From assembly GCA_017962845.1 (NCBI GenBank), contig JAGCUN010000035.1, positions 175,678 through 239,677 of the forward strand: a stretch of 64,000 nucleotides of DNA, written 5' to 3'. The notes beneath the pieces were generated by a model. The model saw only the letters and a list, made by a program, of their open reading frames with translations. It was not told the origin of the DNA and made no database searches. Shown piece by piece: positions 53,611 through 61,640 of this stretch; the stretch's first letter is position 1; each line of letters opens with the position of its first letter. A program made the translations under genes and the position numbers. This DNA comes from Bacteroidales bacterium (lineage in GTDB: Bacteria > Bacteroidota > Bacteroidia > Bacteroidales > WCHB1-69).

Positions 53611-56600
53611 TTAATCTTCGGGGTTCAGGGTATCGTCATCGTCGTTGTTGGTGGGGGCAGGCTTTTGAGGTTGGTTTGTCCCCTCCATTTGGGCGATTCT
53701 TTCGCGGGCGATCTGCCGCAGGTCTTCGCCGTCATAGTTATCCACGATGCTCTGGTAGGTGTGGCGTGCTTGGAAGGTGTTGCCGACAGCTTGGTAGTAG
53801 TCGCCGTACAGGATGAAGGTGTTGGCGATCCAGTAGGCGGAGGTGTAGCGAGCTTCGATGATCTCGGTGATCTGTTTTTCGCAGGCGGTGTAGTCGCCCC
53901 GTTTGAACTCGGTCAGCGCACAGTAGTAGGCGGCCTCTGCGGCGGTACTGTTGGTGCTGGCTGTGGAGAGCGGCTTCAGGTACTTGATGGCGGCGCTGTA
54001 GTCGCGGAGTTCGAACGACGACTTGCCAGCAATGAGGTTGGCGTCATCCATCAGGTCGGGGTCGGCCTTGGGGGAGGCGATGTAGCCTTTGGCGCCCTCG
54101 AGGGCCTCGCGGTAGTTTTTCATCTCATAGGCGCAGCGCATGATGCCGTTGTAGGCATACGAGGTGTTCTCTTCGCTGGTGGAGAGGGTGAGCAGTTCGT
54201 TGAAACGGGTGATGGCCCGCTCATATTCTTTTTTGTTGAAAAGAATGGTGGCAGCCCGCTTGGCAGCCATCTCGTTATTCTCGGTGCGGAAGTTGTTGAG
54301 CAGATATTCACAATCTCTCAAAGCGTCTTCATAGTTGCGGTCTCCATATTCGCATTCGCTGCGTTTGAAATAGGCATCGGCGATGAAGAAGCCGTTGGGG
54401 AATTTGTTGATGTAGTCGGTGAATCCGGCCACGGCCATCTCGCAGTTGCCCTGCACAAACTTCGACTCTGCCGACTTGTAGGTGATGGAATCCTGTCGCT
54501 CGGGCGAGATGGAAATGTTACCCTTGGAGGTGACATAGTCGAGGAAGTCGCCCGGACGGCCCATCTCGGAGTAAATGTCCTGCAGATTGGAAACAGCCTC
54601 TTTCGCTTCTTGTGACCCCGGATATTTGTCCACCACCAACTTGAAGGTTTCGATAGCTTTGTCCTTCTGTCCGGCCCCTTGATAGGCCTGCGCCAGTTTG
54701 TTGTAGGCTTTCGGCACGTAGGTGCTTTTCGTGTATTTGCGGATGAAACTGTTGTAGGAGTTGATGGCCAGATTATACTGGTTTTGAGTGAGATAGATAC
54801 CTGCTAATTCATATTCCACATCCACAATATAGGGTGATTTGCTATAGTATTGGGTGAATTTCTCAAGCAGTTCCACCTTCTTGGCGCTATGCTGCTGGTA
54901 GCCGTGGCACAATGCCTGCTGATAGAGCGCATAATCGGCATTGCTGCCTTTCAATTGCTCGCAGCGTTCGTACTGTGTGATGGCCGATTTGAGGTTGCGC
55001 TGCATGAAATAGCAGTCGCCCATACGAGCGTATGCGTCTGACTTGTAGGAACTGTATTTGTCTGTGTTGCAGAAGGTAATGAATTTCTCAAAAGATTTCT
55101 GAGCCTCTTTGTACTTCTCAATTTTCATGGCGGCATATCCCATCGAGTAGAGCGACAGCGGGTAGTTCTCGTCAGAGGTCACTTTGTCGCTGTTATGGTA
55201 TAACAGGAAGGAGTTGTAAGCGTCGCGGTACTGTTCGGCGCGGTATTCGCATTCGGCTTTCCAGTACAGGTTTGAGAGGTGCAACTCCCTGTTCAGCGGC
55301 GTTTGTAGCGACTTGTCGAGCATCTTGCCAGCGTCGCGGTATTTTTTGTCGCCAATCAGCTCCATGGCGCGGAAGTGGGTGCAGCGTTGGTACGAGCGCA
55401 GGATTTCCGGACTGCGGTGGTTGCGGTCGAGTTTTTCGATGGCCTTGATGGCTTCGGCGTAGTTCTTGGTGGAGGCGTAAATAGCGGCCAGGTAGGAGCT
55501 CATCTCCTGTGAACGGGCGGTGTGCGGGTAGCGGTTGATGTACTCTTCGATGGTGGAGAGCGCCTTCTGTTGGTTGAGCGCGTTGGCGGTCTCATATTGC
55601 AGTTTGGCATAGTTGTAAAAAGCATCTTCTTGAATGTCAGCAGAATATTCCATCTTCGAGGCTTCATAGAAATAGTTGGAGGCATCAGCGAGTTTGTTCT
55701 GCTTGAGGAAACAGTCGGCGATGATGTAGTAGGCGTTCTGTGTCATGGCATCCACTGTGTCGGTTACTTGCGAGAGCTGGGCAATAGCGTCGCTGTAGTC
55801 GCCGGTCTTGTAGAAGGTGTAGCCGAAGGCGTAGCGGTCGGAACGGCTGTAAGTGGAGGCATCGTTGGTGGATTTCTTTTGGAGAATCTGTGCGAAATAG
55901 TTGGAGGCTTCCTGATAGTGGTTGAGGTTGTAGTGCGACAGACCGACGATGCGTTTCAGTTCGTTGGGGTCGCCGGCTTGTGCACCGGCACTGCCTGCTT
56001 CTCTCACCACGGTCTCATATTCGCCTTGCATAAAATGAATCTGCATGATGTATGCGGGCACCACTTTTGCGTACTCCTTCACATCCTTAATCTCATTGAA
56101 ATCAGCTAAAGCGGCTTCGTACTGTCCCTCTTCATACTCGAGGTGCGCCACATAATAAGTGGCCTTGTCTTTGTACTGACCATCGTATTCACGGGCTTTT
56201 CTCAGATAATACTTGGCCTCATCGCGATCTTTGTCGCGCAACAGGCAATACCCTTTTTTGAAGTAGAATTCTGCTAAGTCTTCCTTCTCTATCTTTCTTT
56301 CATCCAGTTCATTGAAATATTCAAGAGCCTTCTTGTACTGCTTTTGGTAATAGTAGGAGCGAGCGATGTACAGATAGGCTTCCGGCACGCGGCTGTGGAT
56401 GGGGTACTGGCGCACAAAGTCGCGCAACAGGTACATGGCATTGCCGTGGTTCAGCTTGGCAGCACAAACCCCTTGGTAGAAATAGGAGGTGGACTTCATG
56501 TCGTACTGCTCGTCCGTGGTGTTCTCGTACACGTATTGGAAGTACTCCTGTGCAGAGCCGTATTCATGCTTCTGCATCAGTTCCAAAGCCGTGTTGTACT

Positions 56601-56703
56601 GGCGTAAAGGAGATTCGTAGTTCAGCGGTCTCTGTGCATCAACCGAAATGTGGGCAAGCACCAACCCGATAATGAGGATGCTTTGAATGATTAACCTCTT
56701 CAT
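53611..56703 (-). CDS. Large exported tetratricopeptide-repeat protein
   Basis: A 1030-residue protein with signal peptide LIIQSILIIGLVLAHISVDA and TPR repeats along nearly its full length (for example AYLYIARSYYYQKQYKKALE, YSDAIAQLSQVTDTVDAMTQ, YNLAINSYNSFIRKYTKSTY and YKAQKSFEKFITFC-like units), ending in an acidic tail (NNDDDDTLNPED). The helical repeats imply a periplasmic scaffold. It is first in a four-gene unit with the barrel protein, retropepsin and ruvC. The consistent TPR-barrel pairing suggests the two proteins work together at the outer membrane. Confidence 0.85.
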   Translation of the reverse strand: MKRLIIQSILIIGLVLAHISVDAQRPLNYESPLRQYNTALELMQKHEYGSAQEYFQYVYENTTDEQYDMKSTSYFYQGVCAAKLNHGNAMYLLRDFVRQYPIHSRVPEAYLYIARSYYYQKQYKKALEYFNELDERKIEKEDLAEFYFKKGYCLLRDKDRDEAKYYLRKAREYDGQYKDKATYYVAHLEYEEGQYEAALADFNEIKDVKEYAKVVPAYIMQIHFMQGEYETVVREAGSAGAQAGDPNELKRIVGLSHYNLNHYQEASNYFAQILQKKSTNDASTYSRSDRYAFGYTFYKTGDYSDAIAQLSQVTDTVDAMTQNAYYIIADCFLKQNKLADASNYFYEASKMEYSADIQEDAFYNYAKLQYETANALNQQKALSTIEEYINRYPHTARSQEMSSYLAAIYASTKNYAEAIKAIEKLDRNHRSPEILRSYQRCTHFRAMELIGDKKYRDAGKMLDKSLQTPLNRELHLSNLYWKAECEYRAEQYRDAYNSFLLYHNSDKVTSDENYPLSLYSMGYAAMKIEKYKEAQKSFEKFITFCNTDKYSSYKSDAYARMGDCYFMQRNLKSAITQYERCEQLKGSNADYALYQQALCHGYQQHSAKKVELLEKFTQYYSKSPYIVDVEYELAGIYLTQNQYNLAINSYNSFIRKYTKSTYVPKAYNKLAQAYQGAGQKDKAIETFKLVVDKYPGSQEAKEAVSNLQDIYSEMGRPGDFLDYVTSKGNISISPERQDSITYKSAESKFVQGNCEMAVAGFTDYINKFPNGFFIADAYFKRSECEYGDRNYEDALRDCEYLLNNFRTENNEMAAKRAATILFNKKEYERAITRFNELLTLSTSEENTSYAYNGIMRCAYEMKNYREALEGAKGYIASPKADPDLMDDANLIAGKSSFELRDYSAAIKYLKPLSTASTNSTAAEAAYYCALTEFKRGDYTACEKQITEIIEARYTSAYWIANTFILYGDYYQAVGNTFQARHTYQSIVDNYDGEDLRQIARERIAQMEGTNQPQKPAPTNNDDDDTLNPED

Positions 56704-56808
56704 AATCAGCGATATTCATTTTAAATTCTAATATACAAATTTATAAAAGAGATATCAGCTGACGAGCGAGTTTTCAACAAATTATCAACAGGATTTTTTT
56801 GAAAAACA

Positions 56809-57147
56809 TCAGTACATGAGGTGCTTCTTTTCCTGCTTGCGCCAGCCGGCATCGTACTTGTAATCCGTAAAATAGATGACCAGATCGGCGTCGTATTTGT
56901 AGTCCACGAAATAGATCTTTTTCTTCGCATCGTACTTATAGTCGCAGAAGTACCACAGCCCCTTGTTGTCGGTGGCGTCGTATTTGTAGCTGCATTTATA
57001 TACCACAAGATCTGCATCATATTTGTAATCAGTTACATACACCTTCACATCCGCATCGTATTTGTAATTGCAGCTATACACGGTCTGACCTTTCATATAG
57101 CCTGCGGTGAGGAGGGTGAAGATGAAAAGGATAAAGATGTTCTTCAT
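56809..57147 (-). CDS. YKYDA-repeat exported protein (DUF6150-like)
   Basis: A short protein (112 residues) with signal peptide MKNIFILFIFTLLTAGYMKG and then six copies of a 12-17-residue repeat with core YKYDA: SCNYKYDADVKVYVTDYKYD, ADLVVYKCSYKYDATDNKG, and so on. The pattern YKYDADxxVYxxDYKYDA fits the DUF6150 family of Bacteroidota as I remember it. The repeats alternate aromatic and charged residues and would form regular beta strands. Function unknown. I begin at the ATG at 57147; a longer upstream reading lies within murF and is spurious. It follows murF by 25 bases. Confidence 0.72.
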   Translation of the reverse strand: MKNIFILFIFTLLTAGYMKGQTVYSCNYKYDADVKVYVTDYKYDADLVVYKCSYKYDATDNKGLWYFCDYKYDAKKKIYFVDYKYDADLVIYFTDYKYDAGWRKQEKKHLMY

Positions 57148-57172
57148 ATATAAATGCTTGGTTGATAATGAT

Positions 57173-58453
57173 TTATTGAATATTTTGAAGGGAGATTTTT
57201 TCCAAATGAATGCCCCGCGAACCCTTGATGAGGACCATCGCGTTGCGGATGGGGTGTGAAGCAAGATATTGGTTGGCCTGTTCCACATCTTCAAATGCTT
57301 GATTAGATGTGAGTTGATGGAAGATATGCCCCACAAAGATGGGATGGATGTGGTGTTGTTCGCAAAGAGTGATGATGTTGCGGTGCTCCTGCTCGCTGAC
57401 ACTGCCCAGCTCGAGCATATCGCCCAGTATGGCGTACTTGTCGGGGTGGGGGAGATGGGCGAGATTGAGGATCGCCGCCGTCATGCTGGTGGGGTTGGCG
57501 TTGTAGTAGTCGGCGATGATGGTGCTGCTGCCAGACTTGACAATTTGCGACCGGTGGTTGCTGGGCATATAGGCTTCGAGAGCTCTGCCCGCCTCCTCCG
57601 TGCTGATGCCGAAGAAACGGCCTACCGCGATGGCGCCGAGGATGTTATGCAGGTTGTACTCGCCGGTGAGGTGGGTGTGGATGGTCGTATCCTCCACCTG
57701 TACGGTGAGACAAGGGTTCATATCGGTGATGGTGCCGCGACAACCGCTGTCGGAAGCGTCGCCGTAGCGTACCTGTGGCTGGTAACTGCCCGCGCATTGA
57801 GCTAAAATTGCATCGCTTGCATTGACAAAAATGGTGCCTTGGCGTTGCATAACCGACTCGTACAAGGCACGTTTGGTGGTGATGATATTTTCTGATGAAC
57901 CGAAGCCTTCGATATGCGCCACCCCGATATTGGTGATGAGGCCGTGGGTGGGCTCGGCGATGCGGCACAGGTCGGCGATTTCGCCCGGGTGGTTGGCGCC
58001 CATCTCCACGATGGCGATTTCGGTGTCGGCCGTTATGGAGAGAAGCGTAAGCGGCACGCCGATATGGTTGTTGAGGTTGCCTTGGGTGAAGGCCACGCGG
58101 TACTTGGCTTGCAGCACCTGGGCGGTCAGCTCCTTGGTGGTGGTTTTACCGTTGGTGCCCGTGATGCCGATGAAAGGGATGTGTAGCTGCGTCCGGTGGT
58201 GGTGCGCCAGCTGCTGCAGGGTGGTCAAGGTGTCGTCCACCACAAAGCAGCGGTTATTGTCCTTTAAATCCTGCCGGTTGGTGACCACGTAGGCGGCACC
58301 CGCCTCCAACGCCTGGAGCGCAAAGGTGTTGCCGTCGAAATTTTCACCCTTCAGACAAAAAAACAGACTGTCGGACTGTATGTTGCGGGTGTCGGTGCAG
58401 ATTTTGGGGTGTTTCAGATAAGCCTCATAGAGTTTTGCAATCATGGTGATCAA
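57173..58453 (-). CDS. murF: UDP-N-acetylmuramoyl-tripeptide--D-alanyl-D-alanine ligase
   Basis: Adds D-Ala-D-Ala to UDP-MurNAc-tripeptide in peptidoglycan precursor synthesis. The 426-residue Mur ligase has the N-terminal substrate domain (DTRNIQSDSLFFCLKGENFD), ATP-binding GITGTNGKTTTKELTAQVLQ, the central NLNNHIGVPLTLLSI and MGANHPGEIADLCRIAEPTH, and the C-terminal domain with YYNANPTSMTAAILNL. It lies 13 bases after the DUF3256-like gene and 25 before the YKYDA gene. It is outside a dcw cluster, as is common in this phylum. Confidence 0.95.
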   Translation of the reverse strand: MITMIAKLYEAYLKHPKICTDTRNIQSDSLFFCLKGENFDGNTFALQALEAGAAYVVTNRQDLKDNNRCFVVDDTLTTLQQLAHHHRTQLHIPFIGITGTNGKTTTKELTAQVLQAKYRVAFTQGNLNNHIGVPLTLLSITADTEIAIVEMGANHPGEIADLCRIAEPTHGLITNIGVAHIEGFGSSENIITTKRALYESVMQRQGTIFVNASDAILAQCAGSYQPQVRYGDASDSGCRGTITDMNPCLTVQVEDTTIHTHLTGEYNLHNILGAIAVGRFFGISTEEAGRALEAYMPSNHRSQIVKSGSSTIIADYYNANPTSMTAAILNLAHLPHPDKYAILGDMLELGSVSEQEHRNIITLCEQHHIHPIFVGHIFHQLTSNQAFEDVEQANQYLASHPIRNAMVLIKGSRGIHLEKISLQNIQ

Positions 58454-58466
58454 GGTTATGGTCGGT

Positions 58467-59153
58467 TTAATAGGCGGGGAAATAGGGATCGCTTTTTGTG
58501 AAAGAGCCTTTCTTCCATATCAGGTCCAGCATCACGCCATCCAGATACTTATAAATGCGTTGGTATTCTTTTTTGTCTAACTCATCTAAACAAGTGAAAA
58601 TCACGATGATGTCGTGCCCGGTCTGCGGGAGCATGAACTGGGTCTTGACTTCAAAATCCTTCAAAACGGTCTCTGTTGTAAGATAGTTCTTTGAGAGTTT
58701 CTGCTCGTTGAAGATGTCGGAGAGGGTAAAAGTGGGAATATAGTCTTCGGTGGGAAGCTGTTGCCAGGTGTCCTCATCTGCATCCTTGGTGACGGCGTAG
58801 AAGGAAATTTTCGAGCCGCAGCTGTTGCCGCAGCGGGTTTCGCAAAGGGCCACCAGCAGGTCGCCGTGACCGTCGCGCCGCCATGTCGCAATCTCGTAGG
58901 TGACATCCAAGGGGGTGCGAATCTGGAGGAATCCGGCCCGCTTGTCGTACACCAGCAGCTTGTAGTTGTCGTAGTTGAGCAGCGTATTTCCTTTTTCGGC
59001 CATCATCTTTTCGCGCACGCTCATCGGCACCTCCATCTCCTCTTCCGAAAAATGAAGCAGAATCTCATTGAGCACTTGTGCGTGTACAGTGTTCGTTATG
59101 AGAAATATGCCTAGAAAAATGGCGGTCAGAATGGCGGTGAAACGTCGGTACAT
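58467..59153 (-). CDS. DUF3256-like exported protein
   Basis: A 228-residue exported protein with N-terminal hydrophobic signal (TAILTAIFLGIFLITNTVHA). It has a short acidic segment and then NYDNYKLLVYDKRAGFLQIR, followed by LLVALCETRCGNSCGSKISF, with two cysteines close together. The order and spacing resemble DUF3256 proteins of Bacteroidota, so I call it DUF3256-like with reserve. I start at the ATG at 59153; a longer reading to 59207 adds an unlikely extension. It is followed by murF. Confidence 0.55.
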   Translation of the reverse strand: MYRRFTAILTAIFLGIFLITNTVHAQVLNEILLHFSEEEMEVPMSVREKMMAEKGNTLLNYDNYKLLVYDKRAGFLQIRTPLDVTYEIATWRRDGHGDLLVALCETRCGNSCGSKISFYAVTKDADEDTWQQLPTEDYIPTFTLSDIFNEQKLSKNYLTTETVLKDFEVKTQFMLPQTGHDIIVIFTCLDELDKKEYQRIYKYLDGVMLDLIWKKGSFTKSDPYFPAY

Positions 59154-59175
59154 GGGTTGGTTTTTGATTAAAACG

Positions 59176-59183
59176 CAAAAATA
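59176..59183 (-). promoter_or_regulatory. -7 box upstream of the DUF3256-like gene
   Basis: TATTTTTG on the minus strand, 23 bases before the ATG at 59153. A CTTG lies 21 bases further upstream and could be a weak -33 box. It would drive DUF3256-like, murF and the YKYDA gene. Confidence 0.5.
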
Positions 59184-59261
59184 GTCAAAATCATATAATG
59201 ATTTCAAGATTTTTTTTGAAAAAAATGCTGAAATTGAGGCTGTTTTTTCGATGAAAAGTTG

Positions 59262-59269
59262 TACTTTTG
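59262..59269 (+). promoter_or_regulatory. -7 box upstream of rpoD
   Basis: TACTTTTG on the plus strand, about 88 bases before the rpoD ATG, in the divergent gap. The leader would be about 80 bases. No good TTTG -33 box is found. Confidence 0.5.
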
Positions 59270-59357
59270 CAAACTTTTTTGGCAGGGTGAATTTTGTTGT
59301 TATTTATCTGTAACAAAATGAAAATAACCGCCGTAAAAGCGAGCAAAAAGTTTTGAA

Positions 59358-60224
59358 ATGAGACAACTCAACATCACTAAACAGGTAACCAATCGCGAGA
59401 CCGCGTCGTTAGACAAATATTTGCATGATATTGGAAAAGTGGAGCTGATTACGGCTGAAGAAGAGGTGGAGCTGGCCCGTAAAATCAAAGAGGGGGACCA
59501 GGCTGCGCTGGAAAAACTCACCAAGGCCAACCTCCGTTTTGTGGTTTCTGTAGCCAAGCAGTATCAGAATCAAGGACTTAGCCTTCCCGACTTGATCAAC
59601 GAGGGCAATCTCGGTTTGATCAAGGCTGCACAGCGTTTCGATGAGACCCGTGGTTTCAAATTCATCTCGTACGCTGTTTGGTGGATTCGCCAGTCCATTC
59701 TGCAGGCACTGGCCGAGCAGTCTCGTATTGTTCGTCTGCCGTTGAACAAGATCGGCACCATCAACAAAATCAACAAGGCGTACGCCTATCTGGAGCAGGA
59801 GTATGAGCGCGAACCCCGCGCTGATGAAATCGCTGCGCTGCTCGATATTACCGAGGCGGAGGTGAAGGACTCGATGCGCAACTCGTCGCGTCACCTCTCC
59901 ATGGACGCCTCCCTCACGCAGGACAAGGACAACAACATGTACGATGTGCTCAAGTCGGAGGATTCCACTCCGCCCGACAGAGAACTGTTGTATGAGTCGC
60001 TCCGTCAGGAGATTAACCGTACCATCGCCACGTTGCCCGAACGCGAGGCCGACATCATCAAGCTCTATTTCGGACTTGACGGCGAGAAGCACCCGTGGAC
60101 GTTGGAGGAGATTGCCGAGCGGCAGAACCTCACCCGTGAGCGTGTGCGCCAGATCAAGGAGAAGGCCATCCGCCGCCTGAAAAACCAGGCCAAGTGCAAG
60201 AACCTAAGGTCTTACCTGGGGTAG
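59358..60224 (+). CDS. rpoD: RNA polymerase primary sigma factor RpoD (short Bacteroidota type)
   Basis: Housekeeping sigma-70. At 288 residues it is the short form typical of Bacteroidota, without a large N-terminal region 1.1. It has region 1.2 ([20 protein letters not shown]), regions 2.1-2.4 ([40 protein letters not shown]), region 3 and region 4.2 ([20 protein letters not shown]). This factor recognises the TTTG/TAnnTTTG promoters noted in the window. Transcription probably stops at the palindrome at 60298. Confidence 0.97.
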   Translation: MRQLNITKQVTNRETASLDKYLHDIGKVELITAEEEVELARKIKEGDQAALEKLTKANLRFVVSVAKQYQNQGLSLPDLINEGNLGLIKAAQRFDETRGFKFISYAVWWIRQSILQALAEQSRIVRLPLNKIGTINKINKAYAYLEQEYEREPRADEIAALLDITEAEVKDSMRNSSRHLSMDASLTQDKDNNMYDVLKSEDSTPPDRELLYESLRQEINRTIATLPEREADIIKLYFGLDGEKHPWTLEEIAERQNLTRERVRQIKEKAIRRLKNQAKCKNLRSYLG

Positions 60225-60241
60225 GGGAAGATCGGTTCTCT

Positions 60242-60269
60242 GTAGAGACGCGGTGCACCACGTCTCTAC
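60242..60269. repeat. GAGACG palindrome, copy 2
   Basis: Arms GTAGAGACG and CGTCTCTAC around an inner palindrome GGTGCACC, with one mismatch in the whole 28 bases. It begins 17 bases after the rpoD stop. It shares its arms with the copies at 15942 and 60298. Confidence 0.75.
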
Positions 60270-60297
60270 GGCCGCAACATATATTCGATTTTAAATC

Positions 60298-60334
60298 GTA
60301 GAGACGTCATATTATGGCGTCTCTATGTTTTTTT
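60298..60334 (+). terminator. GAGACG palindrome, copy 3, with T-run (probable rpoD terminator)
   Basis: Arms GTAGAGACG (60298-60306) and CGTCTCTA (60318-60325) with a partly paired centre (CATA and TATG), followed by a run of seven Ts. It can act as a Rho-independent terminator for rpoD. The pairing arms match copies 1 and 2. Confidence 0.7.
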
Positions 60335-60403
60335 GCCCCCCTCCCGTATGCGTTGTACGGTCTTGGGAGATGGCATCACCATCTGTGGGCATGTCTCCTT
60401 TTA

Positions 60404-61498
60404 TCAATACCCCCAAGCGGTTCGCAGCAGCTCGTCTATAGAATCATACCACCCTCCATACTGCTTTAGATCTGATGATACGAGGGTGTATTTCGATGTG
60501 TTCCAATCTTTAACCTCTACAATATAAAAAGGTTTCATATCAATTTGACAAACCGTCACGTCATCAAAGAACATGATGCTGCGCCCATCCATATTGAGCG
60601 TTAAAGAGTTCCCATTAAAATCTTTGATGTTGTAATGATAGTCAAAGGTGATAAACGCATTGTTGAGGTATTGGATTTCTTTTGTGGAAATTCCGATGAG
60701 TTCAGTCTCCCTTTTTTCTGCCGTCCATAACAGATATTTCGATGTCTCTCTATCCCAAACTTCGAAAAAATATCGATCCCCATCTTTGAAATTCAGCAAC
60801 CGAACTTCATTATTTTCAGCAACAAAGAGCATATTTCCCCACGAGTCGAAAACACGATTCGAGCCATCGCTGTAGTCCACAAAAATAAATCTGCCCTCGG
60901 CCTCCAGATGGATGTTCACAATGCCCACGCCTTCCGTTTTAGGATCGATAAAACTGCTTTCATTATAATAGCCGTACGGGTATTTTTGCAGCATCTTCCA
61001 TTCCACCGTTCCATTGGGTTGGGTATGGCCCAGCACCACGGCCGTATTGTTGAAATTGGTATATCGGCAGATGTCGTAAGTGAATGAGCCAATGCTGCTT
61101 AAATCCACTTCGCCCCACTGGGTGTGAGAGGTCAGTTCAGTGGGCGCAACCGTGAGGTTATGTTCGTTGATGCCAGAAAAAAGCGGTCGGTCCTGCACTT
61201 GGGGATGGGGCAGCGTGGAGAAATCGGGCTCGTAATATGCGGTAGTAGGGGCCGTTACGGGTTCGGTATATTGCGGTGCGGGTGGGGTGGGAGTGGGATG
61301 GGTAGTGGGTTGGGGATGAGTTTCAGGTTCCTCCTCAGGCTCTTGATGGGGGGCATAGGGGCACCACGATTTATGAGGTTCGCCGTTTTTGGCGCCGCAT
61401 TCCGCACAGGCCGCCGGACTTACTGACGGAACCTGGGCGTTAGCGACGAGCGCTGATAAAAGTATGGAGGCAAATAAAGCTATTTTTTTCATGTTCAT
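60404..61498 (-). CDS. Exported protein with N-terminal C2HC motif and Pro-rich linker
   Basis: I do not recognise this 364-residue protein. The signal peptide (IALFASILLSALVANAQ) is followed by CAECGAKNGEPHKSWCPY, a Cx2Cx7Hx3C pattern that could bind zinc. A Pro/Thr/Glu linker (about 52-87, for example HPQPTTHPTPTPPAPQ) leads to a C-terminal beta-rich region (about 110-364) with many aromatic residues and several units of the type LLNFKDGDRYFFEVWDRETS, possibly a WD/YD-like propeller. No transmembrane segment after the signal. It sits between rpoD and a SUMF1 protein, in the accessory-looking end of the window. Confidence 0.6.
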   Translation of the reverse strand: MNMKKIALFASILLSALVANAQVPSVSPAACAECGAKNGEPHKSWCPYAPHQEPEEEPETHPQPTTHPTPTPPAPQYTEPVTAPTTAYYEPDFSTLPHPQVQDRPLFSGINEHNLTVAPTELTSHTQWGEVDLSSIGSFTYDICRYTNFNNTAVVLGHTQPNGTVEWKMLQKYPYGYYNESSFIDPKTEGVGIVNIHLEAEGRFIFVDYSDGSNRVFDSWGNMLFVAENNEVRLLNFKDGDRYFFEVWDRETSKYLLWTAEKRETELIGISTKEIQYLNNAFITFDYHYNIKDFNGNSLTLNMDGRSIMFFDDVTVCQIDMKPFYIVEVKDWNTSKYTLVSSDLKQYGGWYDSIDELLRTAWGY

Positions 61499-61527
61499 TT
61501 TTTTTGTTGTTGACGCATTTTCTGCTG

Positions 61528-61535
61528 CAAAAATA
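61528..61535 (-). promoter_or_regulatory. -7 box upstream of the C2HC-motif gene
   Basis: TATTTTTG on the minus strand, 30 bases before the ATG at 61498, with GTTG 18 bases further upstream as a possible -33 box. It is part of a divergent promoter region. Confidence 0.45.
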
Positions 61536-61585
61536 TTAAATTTTCTGGTTGTGCAACCCCCATTGTGCAGATTTCCAATTTTTCA

Positions 61586-61616
61586 TTTCTTTATACCCAA
61601 AAAAATTGTATCTTTG
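61586..61616 (+). promoter_or_regulatory. Promoter for the SUMF1-domain gene
   Basis: TTTC at 61586-61589, a 19-base spacer and TATCTTTG at 61609-61616, close to the consensus. The ATG follows at 61641, which supports that start over longer readings reaching back to 61389. Confidence 0.6.
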
Positions 61617-61640
61617 CATCGTATTTTATTGTCTATTAAA

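Noticed and set aside
52478..53614. A 378-codon plus-strand frame opposite the plug-less barrel gene
   Set aside because: Val/Glu/Gly-rich shadow of a beta-barrel gene on the other strand; no signal or domain.
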